DNA of 64,000 nt from Streptomyces pactum. Lineage in GTDB: Bacteria > Actinomycetota > Actinomycetes > Streptomycetales > Streptomycetaceae. Both the position numbers and the translations under genes were made by a program. How positions within the stretch are numbered: the stretch's first letter is position 1; every line of letters starts with the position of its first letter. A model generated the notes under the pieces. That model had not been told where the DNA came from, made no database searches, and was given only the letters and a program-made list of their open reading frames with translations. The DNA lies in contig NZ_JACYXC010000001.1 of assembly GCF_016031615.1 (NCBI RefSeq), positions 1,364,001 to 1,428,000 of the forward strand, given 5' to 3'. Below, in pieces: positions 37,183-45,859 of the stretch.

Positions 37183-38157
37183 ATGCACATCCGACCGCTC
37201 GCCGCCCTGTCCGGCGCGTTCCTGGGTATCTCGGCGCTGCTGCTGCCCTCGGCCGCCGCCCAGGCCGCGGACCACCCGCACAGACCGATCACCGTGGCCC
37301 ACCGCGGCGCGTCCGCCTACGCCCCGGAGAACACGCTCGCCGCCGTGGACGCCGCCGACGACCTGGGCGTGGCGTGGGTGGAGAACGACGTCCAGCGCAC
37401 CAAGGACGGTGAGCTGGTCATCATGCACGACACCACGCTGAACCGGACCACCGATGTCGAGCAGCTCTTCCCCGACCGCGCGCCGTGGAAGGTCGCCGAC
37501 TTCACCCTGGCGGAGATCAAGCGCCTGGACGCCGGCAGCTGGTTCGGCGCCCGGTTCGCCGGCGAGCGCGTGCCCACCCTGGAGGAGTACCTGGACAAGG
37601 TCTCGGCCAACCACCAGAACCTGCTGATGGAACTGAAGGCTCCGGAGCTGTACCCGGGCATCGAGAGCCAGACGCTGCAGGTGCTGCGGGAGGAGGGGTG
37701 GCTCAACCGGCACCACGTGAAGCACCGGCTGATCATCCAGAGCTTCAGCGCCCCGTCGGTGCGGACCGTCCACCACCTGCGCCCGGACGTCAAGACCGGC
37801 TTCCTCGGCACCCCTGCCGTCGCCGACCTGCCCGAGTACGCCGCGTTCACCGACCAGATCAACCCCAGCTACCGGACCATAAACGCCGCGTACGTGGCCG
37901 CGGTCAAGGAGCTCGACGGGGCGCACGGCAAGCCGCTTGAGGTCTTCACCTGGACGGTGAACGACGGCCCGAACGCGGTCTCCGTGGCCCGGATGGGGGT
38001 GACCGGCATCATCAGCAACAACCCCGACGTGGTCCGTGACGCGGTGGCCGGAGCCGCCCGCGAGGAGACCCCGGCGACGGAGGCGACGGACGAGGGCACC
38101 CGGGAGGAGACCCCGGCGGCCGTCCAGGAACCGGTCGGGGCGCTCGCCGGGCGGTAA
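37183..38157 (+). CDS. glpQ: secreted glycerophosphodiester phosphodiesterase
   Basis: The 324-residue product hydrolyses glycerophosphodiesters to glycerol 3-phosphate and an alcohol. A Sec signal peptide covers about the first 27 residues (hydrophobic core LSGAFLGISALLLPSAAA, cleavage near AQA-A). The GDPD domain follows with ITVAHRGASAYAPENT, the metal ligands VENDVQRTKDGELVIMHD, and MELKAPELYPG. It ends with FTWTVNDGPNAVSVARMGVTG and a Glu/Thr/Ala-rich tail. It is extracellular and scavenges phosphate and glycerol from phospholipid or teichoic-acid debris. Related Streptomyces genes belong to the PhoP regulon; a full PHO box is not evident here. Confidence 0.94.
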   Translation: MHIRPLAALSGAFLGISALLLPSAAAQAADHPHRPITVAHRGASAYAPENTLAAVDAADDLGVAWVENDVQRTKDGELVIMHDTTLNRTTDVEQLFPDRAPWKVADFTLAEIKRLDAGSWFGARFAGERVPTLEEYLDKVSANHQNLLMELKAPELYPGIESQTLQVLREEGWLNRHHVKHRLIIQSFSAPSVRTVHHLRPDVKTGFLGTPAVADLPEYAAFTDQINPSYRTINAAYVAAVKELDGAHGKPLEVFTWTVNDGPNAVSVARMGVTGIISNNPDVVRDAVAGAAREETPATEATDEGTREETPAAVQEPVGALAGR

Positions 38158-38181
38158 TCCCGCTCCGCGTCTGCGGCGCCG

Positions 38182-38220
38182 TCCGGCCGCCGGGTGGACA
38201 CGCTCCACCCGGCGGCCGGA
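38182..38220 (+). terminator. hairpin after the glycerophosphodiesterase gene
   Basis: A perfect 17-bp stem (38182-38198 with 38204-38220) with a 5-base loop starts 24 bases past the stop. It is a strong terminator candidate. Confidence 0.75.
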
Positions 38221-38370
38221 TGCATGTGCCCGAACGGGCGGCCGCACGGGGTCTGCCCGCGCGGCGGCGCTCGGCCCGCCTGCGCCGGGTGGCCGCTTGT
38301 GATGGCTCCCCGATCGGTCTTCCGGCGCAGGCGGCGCCCGCCCTCCGGCCCGGTGGATCTCCGTCCGCGG

Positions 38371-38478
38371 CCCGGCACCGGTGGGTCCCGGGCCCGGCGG
38401 GTCCACGGCCCGGTACCGCAGCCGGGCCGCGGCCGTTTCCCGGCATCGGTAGGTCCGGGTCCCGGCGAGTCCGCGGCC
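38371..38478. repeat. degenerate direct repeat in the gap before ogt
   Basis: Two 40-base copies (38371-38410 and 38439-38478) match at 34 positions, 68 bases apart. The 555-base gap 38158-38712 holds no supported gene; its open frames are Arg/Pro/Gly-rich. The repeat may be low-complexity drift. Confidence 0.45.
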
Positions 38479-38712
38479 GGGGGCCCGGTGAGGCGCGGGG
38501 TGGGAGCCGGCGGGGCGCGGGGCGGCACCGAGACGGTGCGGCGCGAAGTTGGGGCCGAGCCGGGCGGGAACCGGCGAGGGCACCGGGACGAGGGGGCTGC
38601 GGGTCGCGGCAGGCATCGAGGCACTCCGGCGGCGTGCCCGAGTCGAAGGATCAGCGGGCTCCGACGGACATCGGCGGGTCCGTTGTCAGTACCCCCGCCT
38701 ACGCTGGGCACC

Positions 38713-39294
38713 GTGACGAACACAGAGCCGACGGAGTCGGCCGAACCGGCGCGGCGACCGGGCGCGCGCCCCTGGTCGTGGGCGGTGCTGGACACCCCCA
38801 TCGGCCCGCTGCTGCTCGCCGCGACCGGCCAGGGGCTGGCCCAGGTGGGCTTCCACGCCGACGAGCGCACGGCGGCACGGGCCGTCACCCGGCTCACCGG
38901 ACGGCTGGGCACCCCCGCCACCGACGCCTGCCAGGACGTGCTGGACGAGGCGATACGCCAGCTGACCGGGTACTTCTCCGGGACCCTGCGGACCTTCACG
39001 CTGCCGCTGGACTGGTCGCTCACCGCGGGATTCAACCGGCAGGTGCTGCGCGAGCTGGCCGAGCACGTGCCGTACGGCACCGTGGTCGGGTATCAGGACC
39101 TGGCCGACCGGGTCGGCGAGCCGGGCGCGGCCCGCGCGGTGGGCACCGCCATGGGTGCCAACCCGCTGCCGGTCGTCGTGCCCTGCCACCGGGTGGTGGA
39201 GAGCGGCGGCGGCATAGGCGGCTTCGGGGGCGGCCTGGAGACCAAGCGCAGCCTTCTCGCGCTGGAGGGTGTCCTGCCGGAGCCGCTCTTCTGA
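38713..39294 (+). CDS. ogt: methylated-DNA--protein-cysteine S-methyltransferase
   Basis: This protein transfers alkyl groups from O6-alkylguanine in DNA to its own cysteine in a suicide reaction. The 193-residue product has the active-site block VVVPCHRVVESGGGIGGFGGG (Cys about residue 157). VPYGTVVGYQDLADRVG supplies the DNA-binding helix and the arginine-finger region is AARAVGTAMGANPLP. The first 20 residues are a hydrophilic extension. The GTG at 38713 gives MTNTEPTESAEP. The gene stands alone. Confidence 0.95.
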   Translation: MTNTEPTESAEPARRPGARPWSWAVLDTPIGPLLLAATGQGLAQVGFHADERTAARAVTRLTGRLGTPATDACQDVLDEAIRQLTGYFSGTLRTFTLPLDWSLTAGFNRQVLRELAEHVPYGTVVGYQDLADRVGEPGAARAVGTAMGANPLPVVVPCHRVVESGGGIGGFGGGLETKRSLLALEGVLPEPLF

Positions 39295-40040
39295 CCGGTC
39301 GCGGCCGCGCGTCAAGGGCCGGCCCCGTCCACTCCGCCGCCCGCCCTCGCCACCTGCCTCGCCCTCGCCCTGCCGGGCTGCCCCGCGCACACCGCCGCCG
39401 CGCCGGTGGCCCGGTACGCCCGTCCCCGCGCGGACCGGCTCGGGGGTCCGGTACCGGAGGCGGGCCGGCCCCGGCGCCGTACCGGCGCGAGCGCGGCTCG
39501 TCCCGGCGGAGCGGAGCGGGCCCGCCACCAGGGCGGGGACGAACGCCTCCGTGCCGCACGGACGCGGAGGTCAGCGACAGCCGGTACCCGGACACCAGCG
39601 GGCACCGTCCCTGTCGCCGGCGGCCCGCACGCCGCGCGCCGGAGCACCGACCGGTGCCAGGGGTGGAGCGCCGGAAGCCCGGGCAGCCGGGCCGGCCGCG
39701 AGCACGACGGACAGGCGGCCGGACACGGCGGGTGGCGTGGGACCGTGGCCCCGTGCGGGGGCACCCGGGCGGGGCCGTACCCCGGCGCGGACCCACCGGG
39801 CGATCCACCGTCGGCGCGGCCCAGCTGTCGGCCGCGCCCCGGGCGTCGGCGCGGCCGGTGCCCCGGCACTCAGCCAGCGGGTGACCCGTCGGCGCCCCCG
39901 CGGCCCGGCCGGTGCCCCAACCCGAGCCCAGCGGACGCCCCTCCGCACGCCCCGCGCCCCGGCGGCGCGACGGCCGAGGGCCCGGCCCCAGCCGTTCGTG
40001 GAAACGGTCACCGGGCCGGCGTCCGGCCGCCGGGTCCGGC
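39295..40040. other. 746-base gap without a supported gene
   Basis: Open frames exist on both strands, but all are Arg/Ala/Gly/Pro-rich, overlap one another and show no domain or ribosome binding site. I see no RNA gene or long inverted repeat. It separates convergent ogt and the uridine-kinase-like gene. Confidence 0.5.
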
Positions 40041-40685
40041 TCAGCGTCCGGGCAGCCCCGTCCACGCCGGGCGGCCCGGGTCGTCGGCGCGCACCACCAC
40101 ATCGGCAGCGTCGGCGGGGCCCACCTCGTCCTCGTAACGGGCGAACGCGGGCAGCGTCCACCGCTCGCGCTCGTCGGTGCGCCGGGCCAGGGCGGCCGGG
40201 GACAACCGCAGATGGACCGAGAGATCGAAGGGGAACCAGTGTCCGAGCAGCAGCGGTCCGTGCAGCACCAGCACTCCGCCCGGCGGGAGCTCGACGTAGC
40301 CGCTGCGCGTGGCCCGGTCCGTCACCGGGTCCCACAGGTCGGGCAGCACCCGCCCGGTGCCGCCGGGCTCCAGCGGGGTGAAGACCTCACGCCACAGCGC
40401 CCCGGTGTCCAGCCAGCCGCCGTAGTACGCCTCGACGTCCCGCTTCCCGTACTCCAGCCGCAGCGAGGCCGGACGCAGAAAGCCGTGCGCGCCGACCACC
40501 AGGGCGGCCCTGCCCCGGGCGCGCAGCGCGGCGCCGAGCCGTTCCGCCCGCTCACCGGTGCCGGCCGCCGGGGCGCCGTCCACCGCCACCCGCAGCCACG
40601 GTCCGCCGTCCGCCGCCCCGGCCGACGCCAGGTGGTCGGCGAGCGCGTCGGTCAGCCGCTCCCAGGTGATCGGTTCCAGCCGCAC
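40041..40685 (-). CDS. uridine kinase-like protein with degenerate P-loop
   Basis: The 214-residue product resembles Streptomyces proteins annotated as uridine kinase. The expected layout is present: a first strand followed by a glycine-rich loop (VAVDGAPAAGTGERAERLG, about 33-51), RLEYGKRDVEAYYGGWLDTG, a later strand GVLVLHGPLLLGHW and the acidic/arginine segment ALARRTDERERW. The loop lacks the GK(S/T) of a working Walker A motif, so ATP binding may be impaired or unusual. It is divergent from the DUF1697 gene with 80 bases between starts. Confidence 0.7.
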   Translation of the reverse strand: MRLEPITWERLTDALADHLASAGAADGGPWLRVAVDGAPAAGTGERAERLGAALRARGRAALVVGAHGFLRPASLRLEYGKRDVEAYYGGWLDTGALWREVFTPLEPGGTGRVLPDLWDPVTDRATRSGYVELPPGGVLVLHGPLLLGHWFPFDLSVHLRLSPAALARRTDERERWTLPAFARYEDEVGPADAADVVVRADDPGRPAWTGLPGR

Positions 40686-40765
40686 TCCCCATCGCGCCCG
40701 CCGCCCGCCGTGCCCCCGGTACCCGGGCCCGGGCCGGCGCCCACGCCTTCCGAGGAGACCACCCG

Positions 40766-41323
40766 ATGACGGCCCAGATCCTGCTGCTCCGCGGCATCAA
40801 CGTCGGCAGCCACGCCCCCTTCCCGATGGACCGGCAGCAGGAGGTGATGCGCCGCCTGGGCCACCAGGACGTCACCGTCCACCTGGGGACCGGCAACATC
40901 GTGCTCCACGCCCCGGCCACCCCGCCGGCCGAGACGGCCCGCTCGGCCGCCGAGGGCATCGCCGCCGAACTGGGCTTCCCGGTGCCGGTCCTGGTGCGCA
41001 CCCGGGACGAGCTGGCCGCCGTCGTCGCCGCGAACCCCTACCCGCGGGCCACCGCCGAACCGTCGACGCTCCACGTGGTGTTTCTGTCCGAGGCGCCCGC
41101 CGACACCGCCCGGCTGGACGCGATCGACCCGGCCGCGCACGCCCCGGACCGGTTCCGTCTGATCGGCCGGGAGGTGTACCTGTGGTGCCCGGGTGGCATC
41201 GGCCGCTCCAGGCTCGCCGCCAAGATCACCGGCATCCGGCTCCCGGGGGTCACCGCCACGGCACGGAACTGGAACACCGTCACCCGGCTGCTGGCGCTGG
41301 CCGACCGGGACCGGAGTGCCTGA
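40766..41323 (+). CDS. DUF1697 family protein
   Basis: The 185-residue product is a full-length DUF1697 protein: ILLLRGINVGSHAPFPMDR at the start, VHLGTGNIVLHAP near 38, FLSEAPADTARLDAID near 108 and the C-terminal CPGGIGRSRLAAK with TARNWNTVTRLLALA. The fold is widespread in soil actinobacteria, usually as single genes, and no activity is established. The ATG at 40766 follows a GAGGAG-like site. No operon partner is evident; the FUSC-type gene starts 75 bases later. Confidence 0.88.
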   Translation: MTAQILLLRGINVGSHAPFPMDRQQEVMRRLGHQDVTVHLGTGNIVLHAPATPPAETARSAAEGIAAELGFPVPVLVRTRDELAAVVAANPYPRATAEPSTLHVVFLSEAPADTARLDAIDPAAHAPDRFRLIGREVYLWCPGGIGRSRLAAKITGIRLPGVTATARNWNTVTRLLALADRDRSA

Positions 41324-41398
41324 CGTGACGCCGCCCGGCCTGACGCCCAGGCAGGTGGCCGCCGGCATTTCGGGTGTCTGCCCGGCCCGCGAACGGGA

Positions 41399-42619
41399 AT
41401 GAGCAGAAACGTGCCAGATGTGTCCGATCCCGTAGCAAAGCTCATCAGACGCGGTCGCCACCCCACGGTGGTGCAGGCCCTCCGTTCCACGGCCGCCGCG
41501 ACGATCTCCTATGTCGTCGCGCTGCAGCTGAGCAACGAACCGGCCCCGCTGACCGCGCCGCTGACCGCCCTCCTGGTCGTGCAGGTCACCCTGTTCGCCA
41601 CCCTCACCACGGGCATCCGCCGGGTGAACTCGGTGGTGACCGGCGTGCTCATCGCCAGCGGCTTCAGCGCCCTGGTGGGCCTGACCTGGTGGAGCCTGGG
41701 CCTGATCATCCTCGCCTCGCTGATGGTGGGTCACATCGTGCGGGTGAGCGAGTTCGTCCCCGAGGTCGCGATCAGCGCCATGCTGGTCCTAGGCGTCACC
41801 CAGGTGGCCAACACCGCCTGGGACCGGGTGCTGGAGACCCTCATCGGCGCCGTGGTCGGCCTGCTGTTCAACTTCCTCTTCGCCCCGCCGGTGTGGGTGC
41901 AGACCGCCGGCGAATCGATCGAGGACCTCGGCAGGCGACTGCGCACCCTGCTGCTCCACATGGGCGAGGAGCTCGGCGCGCACACCCCGGTCGAACGGGC
42001 CGCCGCCCGGCTCCACGAGGCCCGCCGGCTCGACAACGACGTGGCCGAGGTGGACGCCGCCCTCCGCCAGGCGGAGGACAGCCTGCGGCTCAACCCCCGG
42101 GTCAAGGAGGGGCTGCTCCACCGGGTGGTGCTGCGCACCGGGCTGGACACCCTGGAGATCTGCACCGTGGTGCTGCGGGTGCTCGCCCGGTCCCTCACCG
42201 ACCTGGCCAAGCACCGCACCGACGAGCCGCTCTTCCCGCAGGACGTGGCGGACGCGCTGGAGGAGCTGTTCCGGCATGTGGCCGCCGCGGTGGAGAACTT
42301 CGCCGCCCTGGTCACCACCCAGGTCACCGCCAACGCCGAGGAGGCGGAGACCCGCCTCTCCGTCGAGCTGGAGGCCGCCGCGACGGCCCGGGAGAACGCC
42401 GCTCAGCTGCTGCTCCGCCGGGTCCAGCAGCACCCGCGCCAGTGGCAGCTGCACGGCGCCCTGCTCGCCGAGGTGGACCGCATCCTGGACGAGCTCGACA
42501 TGGAGCACCGCGCCGTCCGCCTGATGGAGGAACTGGACCGCAGCGCCCGCGAACAGCGCGAGCGCTTCCCCCTGCTCGACCGCTTCCGCCGCCTGGTGCG
42601 CGGCGACGAGGCGGCGTGA
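41399..42619 (+). CDS. FUSC/aromatic-acid-exporter family membrane protein
   Basis: The 406-residue product has an N-terminal block of about six hydrophobic helices (residues 28-160), as in the aromatic acid exporter (ArAE)/FUSC family. A long hydrophilic helical C-terminal half follows, rich in Glu, Arg and Ala with coiled-coil character. LTAPLTALLVVQVTLFATLTTG and VLETLIGAVVGLLFNFLFAPP are representative membrane segments. It may export small aromatic compounds, but that is family-level inference. It is the last ordinary gene before the defence island; a hairpin lies 125 bases past its stop. Confidence 0.85.
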   Translation: MSRNVPDVSDPVAKLIRRGRHPTVVQALRSTAAATISYVVALQLSNEPAPLTAPLTALLVVQVTLFATLTTGIRRVNSVVTGVLIASGFSALVGLTWWSLGLIILASLMVGHIVRVSEFVPEVAISAMLVLGVTQVANTAWDRVLETLIGAVVGLLFNFLFAPPVWVQTAGESIEDLGRRLRTLLLHMGEELGAHTPVERAAARLHEARRLDNDVAEVDAALRQAEDSLRLNPRVKEGLLHRVVLRTGLDTLEICTVVLRVLARSLTDLAKHRTDEPLFPQDVADALEELFRHVAAAVENFAALVTTQVTANAEEAETRLSVELEAAATARENAAQLLLRRVQQHPRQWQLHGALLAEVDRILDELDMEHRAVRLMEELDRSAREQRERFPLLDRFRRLVRGDEAA

Positions 42620-42743
42620 GGAGGGCGGGCCCGGTCCAGCCGGCCGCATCGGCGAACCCGACTTGTCAGCCGTCCCCACGCTGCATACGCTGCGGACAGA
42701 ACGAATAACCCGCTGCGACCGGCCTGGCCGGCGTGGCACCTCC

Positions 42744-42777
42744 TATGGCCGTCCCCAGGGTTCTGGGGTCGGCCATA
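42744..42777 (+). terminator. long hairpin at the left edge of the defence island
   Basis: Inverted arms 42744-42757 and 42764-42777 pair over 13 of 14 positions (one T-T mismatch) around the loop GGGTTC and are followed within four bases by TTTT. It could terminate the FUSC-type gene. It also covers two in-frame ATGs of the DUF3800 frame, making these unlikely starts. Confidence 0.6.
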
Positions 42778-42798
42778 GTGTTTTCACCAGGGGGGACG

Positions 42799-43743
42799 TT
42801 GTACCTGTGCTATTTCGATGAAGCCGGCAACGGACAGGTGGTCACGGCGGAGAAACCCGATTCGCAGCCCGCGATGGTCATCGGTGGCTTCGCCGTCCCC
42901 GAAGCTCGTCTCCATGCCCTGGTCCGGGGTTTCATGGAGCTGAAGCGGAGCTACATGCCGTGCCTGGCCAAGGAGGGCGTGCGGCCTCTGCAAGTGATCC
43001 GGCACGAGTTGAAGGGCGACACCGTGCGGAGGAAGTACCGCCACGGTGGCCGTAACCACGCTCGCTGGGCGGACCGACTCATCAGCGACCTCCTGTCCTT
43101 GCTGGAGGAGCACGACTGTCGTGTGCTCGCGCGTGCCTGGGTGCTGCGGGAGGACACGGTCAACGATGCGGAGGGCATGTACCTGTCCTCGGTGCGTTCC
43201 CTCTGCGAGGACTTCGAGCACTACCTCGCCCAGCGCGGCGGGCAGGGCGTCGCGGTGCTCGACAGCCGCAGCTATGTGAAGAACGTCAAGAACGTCGACT
43301 GCGTCACCGCGGAGAAGTTCCGCCAGGGTGCCGATCGCCTGCCCCACCTCGCCGAAGCGCCGGTGTTCGGACACAGTGACACCCATGCGGGTCTGCAGAT
43401 CGCCGACCTGGTGGTGTGGGGCATCCTCTTTCCCGCAGTCTGCACGACTTACGCCGACGATCTGACCTGGAACGTCCACTGCCACCCGGGACATGCCGCA
43501 GCCCGCGAGCACTGCCCCCGGCTGGGCCGGTTGCAGTATCGCTACGAGGTCCGGCCGGGCAAGTGGACCGGTGGCGTGGTGGTATCCGACCAGCGCGGTC
43601 ACAGGTCCGCGCGGGAACTGTTCACCCAGAGTGGAGACCTGTCGAACGGCGTTCCCGCTCCCGCACGCCCCGCCGACGAGGTCCTCGCTCCCGTCACCGC
43701 GGAGCCTCCTTCCGCGGCAGGCCTGGCGGAAACCGTCAGCTGA
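42799..43743 (+). CDS. DUF3800 domain protein next to brxHI
   Basis: The product of about 314 residues is a DUF3800 protein. The family's opening acidic motif is present as YLCYFDEAGNG, a central VAVLDSRSYVKN carries another acidic residue, and THAGLQIADLVVWGI near residue 205 is the conserved C-terminal Asp block. The family is predicted to have an RNase H-like fold and is often found near defence genes, so a nuclease role is possible but unproven. I start at TTG 42799, downstream of a G-rich site; GTG 42778 and ATGs at 42733 and 42745 are alternatives but lie before or in a hairpin. Its stop overlaps the convergent brxHI stop by eight bases. Confidence 0.8.
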   Translation: MYLCYFDEAGNGQVVTAEKPDSQPAMVIGGFAVPEARLHALVRGFMELKRSYMPCLAKEGVRPLQVIRHELKGDTVRRKYRHGGRNHARWADRLISDLLSLLEEHDCRVLARAWVLREDTVNDAEGMYLSSVRSLCEDFEHYLAQRGGQGVAVLDSRSYVKNVKNVDCVTAEKFRQGADRLPHLAEAPVFGHSDTHAGLQIADLVVWGILFPAVCTTYADDLTWNVHCHPGHAAAREHCPRLGRLQYRYEVRPGKWTGGVVVSDQRGHRSARELFTQSGDLSNGVPAPARPADEVLAPVTAEPPSAAGLAETVS

Positions 43744-45859
43744 AATCCGTCACGAATCGGACGGGTTCGGCGAGAACCGCCTTGGCTCCCTCGAAGTCCG
43801 CGAGGCGCATGGCCAGTGTCGCCCGGGCGAGCCGGGCCGGCAGGGCTTCGGCGAATTTCAGCCCCCGCACCGCCCTGTCATCCACATCGGGCAGACAGAG
43901 GTGTTCCGCCGAATCGGCCACCGCCTGCTTCCACACCTGCGGAGTGACCTCCTCGCGCAGCCGTATCCAGCAACCGTTGGTCTGCTGCGCCGGCGCGGTC
44001 ACGGCACCGAGGGTCGCGGCCAGGGTGGCGTTCGTCCGGTGCCCGGCCCAGGTCCACCACTGCAGATGCCCGGTCGCACTCCGGGCGATCACCGTGCCGC
44101 CCGGATGGACGTGCTGGAGGAAGTGGTCCCGGGCTTCCGCGAGGCAGGCCACCGCCCGTTTGGTCAGCACGACGGGCGGGTCGGCTCCCAGGAGCACCTC
44201 CCGAGCGGCACGGACCAAGGCGAACGATGCGCCGCGGTCGAAGCCCGCACCGCTCCACTTGGCCTTGCCCCCGCCGTCCGCCGGCTCGACGAAGCACCTC
44301 TTGCGGCGCCAGTCGATGTACGTCACCAGCCAGCTACGTCCCGCCAGGAGCAGTTTCCGCGGACCCTGGACCTCCTCGGTCAGCAGATCGGGATCGGTTC
44401 TGCCGATCTCCCTCCGTCCGTGCACCACGGTGAACTGCGGCGGCGAGGTGAAGACGGCGGTGAGGTTCATGAAGTGCCGGTGGCCGAAGCGGCGCTCCGT
44501 CTCCGGGCCGATGAACAGCATTCCACCGTCCTGGTCCAGGTAGCCCTCCTCCACCAGGTGCCGGACGATCAGGTGGGCCGCGGCACCGAAGTGGTTGAGG
44601 CCGTTCCAGGCTTCCTGCCACAGGCGATCACCGATCCGGTGCTCCTGGAGGCACAGCGCGAGCACCTGCTGGGCGGCGATGTGCCGCGGCTCGGGCGGTG
44701 CGAGCACCGGCTCCACCCAGCCCCGTGACCACTGGAGCAACAGCGCAGCGGCAGCCAGCAGGCCGGCTTCGTCCAAGGCCAGGAAGAGGCAGTTGCGAGT
44801 GGTGCCCGCCCGGCGCCCGGTGCGCCCGAGCCGCTGCAGGAAGGAGGCGACGGTGGCAGGCGCGTCGATCTGGATGACCCGGTCCAAGTCCCCGACGTCG
44901 ATGCCGAGCTCCAGAGTGCTGGTGGAGACGATGACGCAGTCACGTGCCTCGGCGAACGCCTGCTCGGCACGCCGCCGCTCGTCCACCGAGAGGGAGGCGT
45001 GGGAGAGGAAGGTGGTCACCCCCTTGATGAGAAGCTTTTCCCCCAGCTCCTCCACCAGCTTCCGGGACTCGCAGAAGACCAGCCGCTTCTCGCCGCGGTG
45101 GAGTGCCGCGATGACGGTGGCCGCATTGTCGACGGAACCGACGTAGTCCAGCTGGATGTCACCGGGCGGCAGCGCCCCGGGGGTCGGCTGCGGCTCGCTG
45201 AGGTGGGGTGCCACCACGCGGGCGGGCCGTTTGCCGGCCCCGGATCCCTGGAGCCAGTGGAGCAGGTCCTCCGGGTTCCCCACCGTCGCGGACAGGCCGA
45301 CCCGCTGTACGGGACGGCCCACGACCCGCTGGAGACGTTCGAGTACGGCGAGCAGGTGCCAGCCACGGTCGTCCCCGGCGAAGGCGTGCACCTCGTCGAT
45401 GACGATGGAACGCAGACCGGAGAAGAACGACGCGTGGTCGACATTGGCACTGACCAGCATGGCTTCCAGCGACTCGGGGGTGGTCAGCAGCACGTCGGGG
45501 CGATTGGCCAGGATCTTCTTGCGGTGGGTCGCGGTGACATCCCCGTGCCACAGCGCCGCTGTCCGGCCCAGCCATGCGGTGTAGGTCTCCAACCGGGGCA
45601 GCAGGTTGTTGAGCAGGGCTTTGAGCGGGCAGACGTAGAGCACCGAGGTGCCCGTCCACCGCTCGGCCGCCATCCTCGACAGCAGGGGGAACGACGCCGC
45701 CTCGGTCTTGCCGCCCGCCGTCGGCGCGAGCAGCACCGCGTCCTCACCCGCCATCAGGGGAGCGACGGCCTCCTGCTGGAGCGGCCGGAGCCCGGGCCAG
45801 CCCAGAGTGTTGACGATGTGGTGAACGAGGGCCGGGTCGAGCTCCTCGACGCCGGTCAC
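43736..45859 (-). CDS. brxHI: BREX type 2 DEAD/DEAH-box helicase BrxHI
   Basis: The 707-residue product is a superfamily 2 helicase of the Lhr-like group used in type 2 BREX. It has Walker A LLAPTAGGKTEA (K51), LLTTPESLEAML, the DEVH box in IVIDEVHAFAGDD near 155, LSATVGNPEDLLHWL and motif VI in FLQRLGRTGRRAGTTR. The C-terminal region after about 480 is specific to the BREX form. The GTG at 45859 overlaps the brxD stop (GTGA), so it is the last gene of the pglY-pglZ-brxD-brxHI operon. Its role in Pgl/BREX defence is not known in detail. Confidence 0.9.
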   Translation of the reverse strand: MTGVEELDPALVHHIVNTLGWPGLRPLQQEAVAPLMAGEDAVLLAPTAGGKTEAASFPLLSRMAAERWTGTSVLYVCPLKALLNNLLPRLETYTAWLGRTAALWHGDVTATHRKKILANRPDVLLTTPESLEAMLVSANVDHASFFSGLRSIVIDEVHAFAGDDRGWHLLAVLERLQRVVGRPVQRVGLSATVGNPEDLLHWLQGSGAGKRPARVVAPHLSEPQPTPGALPPGDIQLDYVGSVDNAATVIAALHRGEKRLVFCESRKLVEELGEKLLIKGVTTFLSHASLSVDERRRAEQAFAEARDCVIVSTSTLELGIDVGDLDRVIQIDAPATVASFLQRLGRTGRRAGTTRNCLFLALDEAGLLAAAALLLQWSRGWVEPVLAPPEPRHIAAQQVLALCLQEHRIGDRLWQEAWNGLNHFGAAAHLIVRHLVEEGYLDQDGGMLFIGPETERRFGHRHFMNLTAVFTSPPQFTVVHGRREIGRTDPDLLTEEVQGPRKLLLAGRSWLVTYIDWRRKRCFVEPADGGGKAKWSGAGFDRGASFALVRAAREVLLGADPPVVLTKRAVACLAEARDHFLQHVHPGGTVIARSATGHLQWWTWAGHRTNATLAATLGAVTAPAQQTNGCWIRLREEVTPQVWKQAVADSAEHLCLPDVDDRAVRGLKFAEALPARLARATLAMRLADFEGAKAVLAEPVRFVTDFS

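Noticed and set aside
39406..40137. Long overlapping open frames on both strands between ogt and the uridine-kinase-like gene
   Set aside because: Arg/Pro/Gly-rich composition with no family features; typical of high-GC non-coding DNA.
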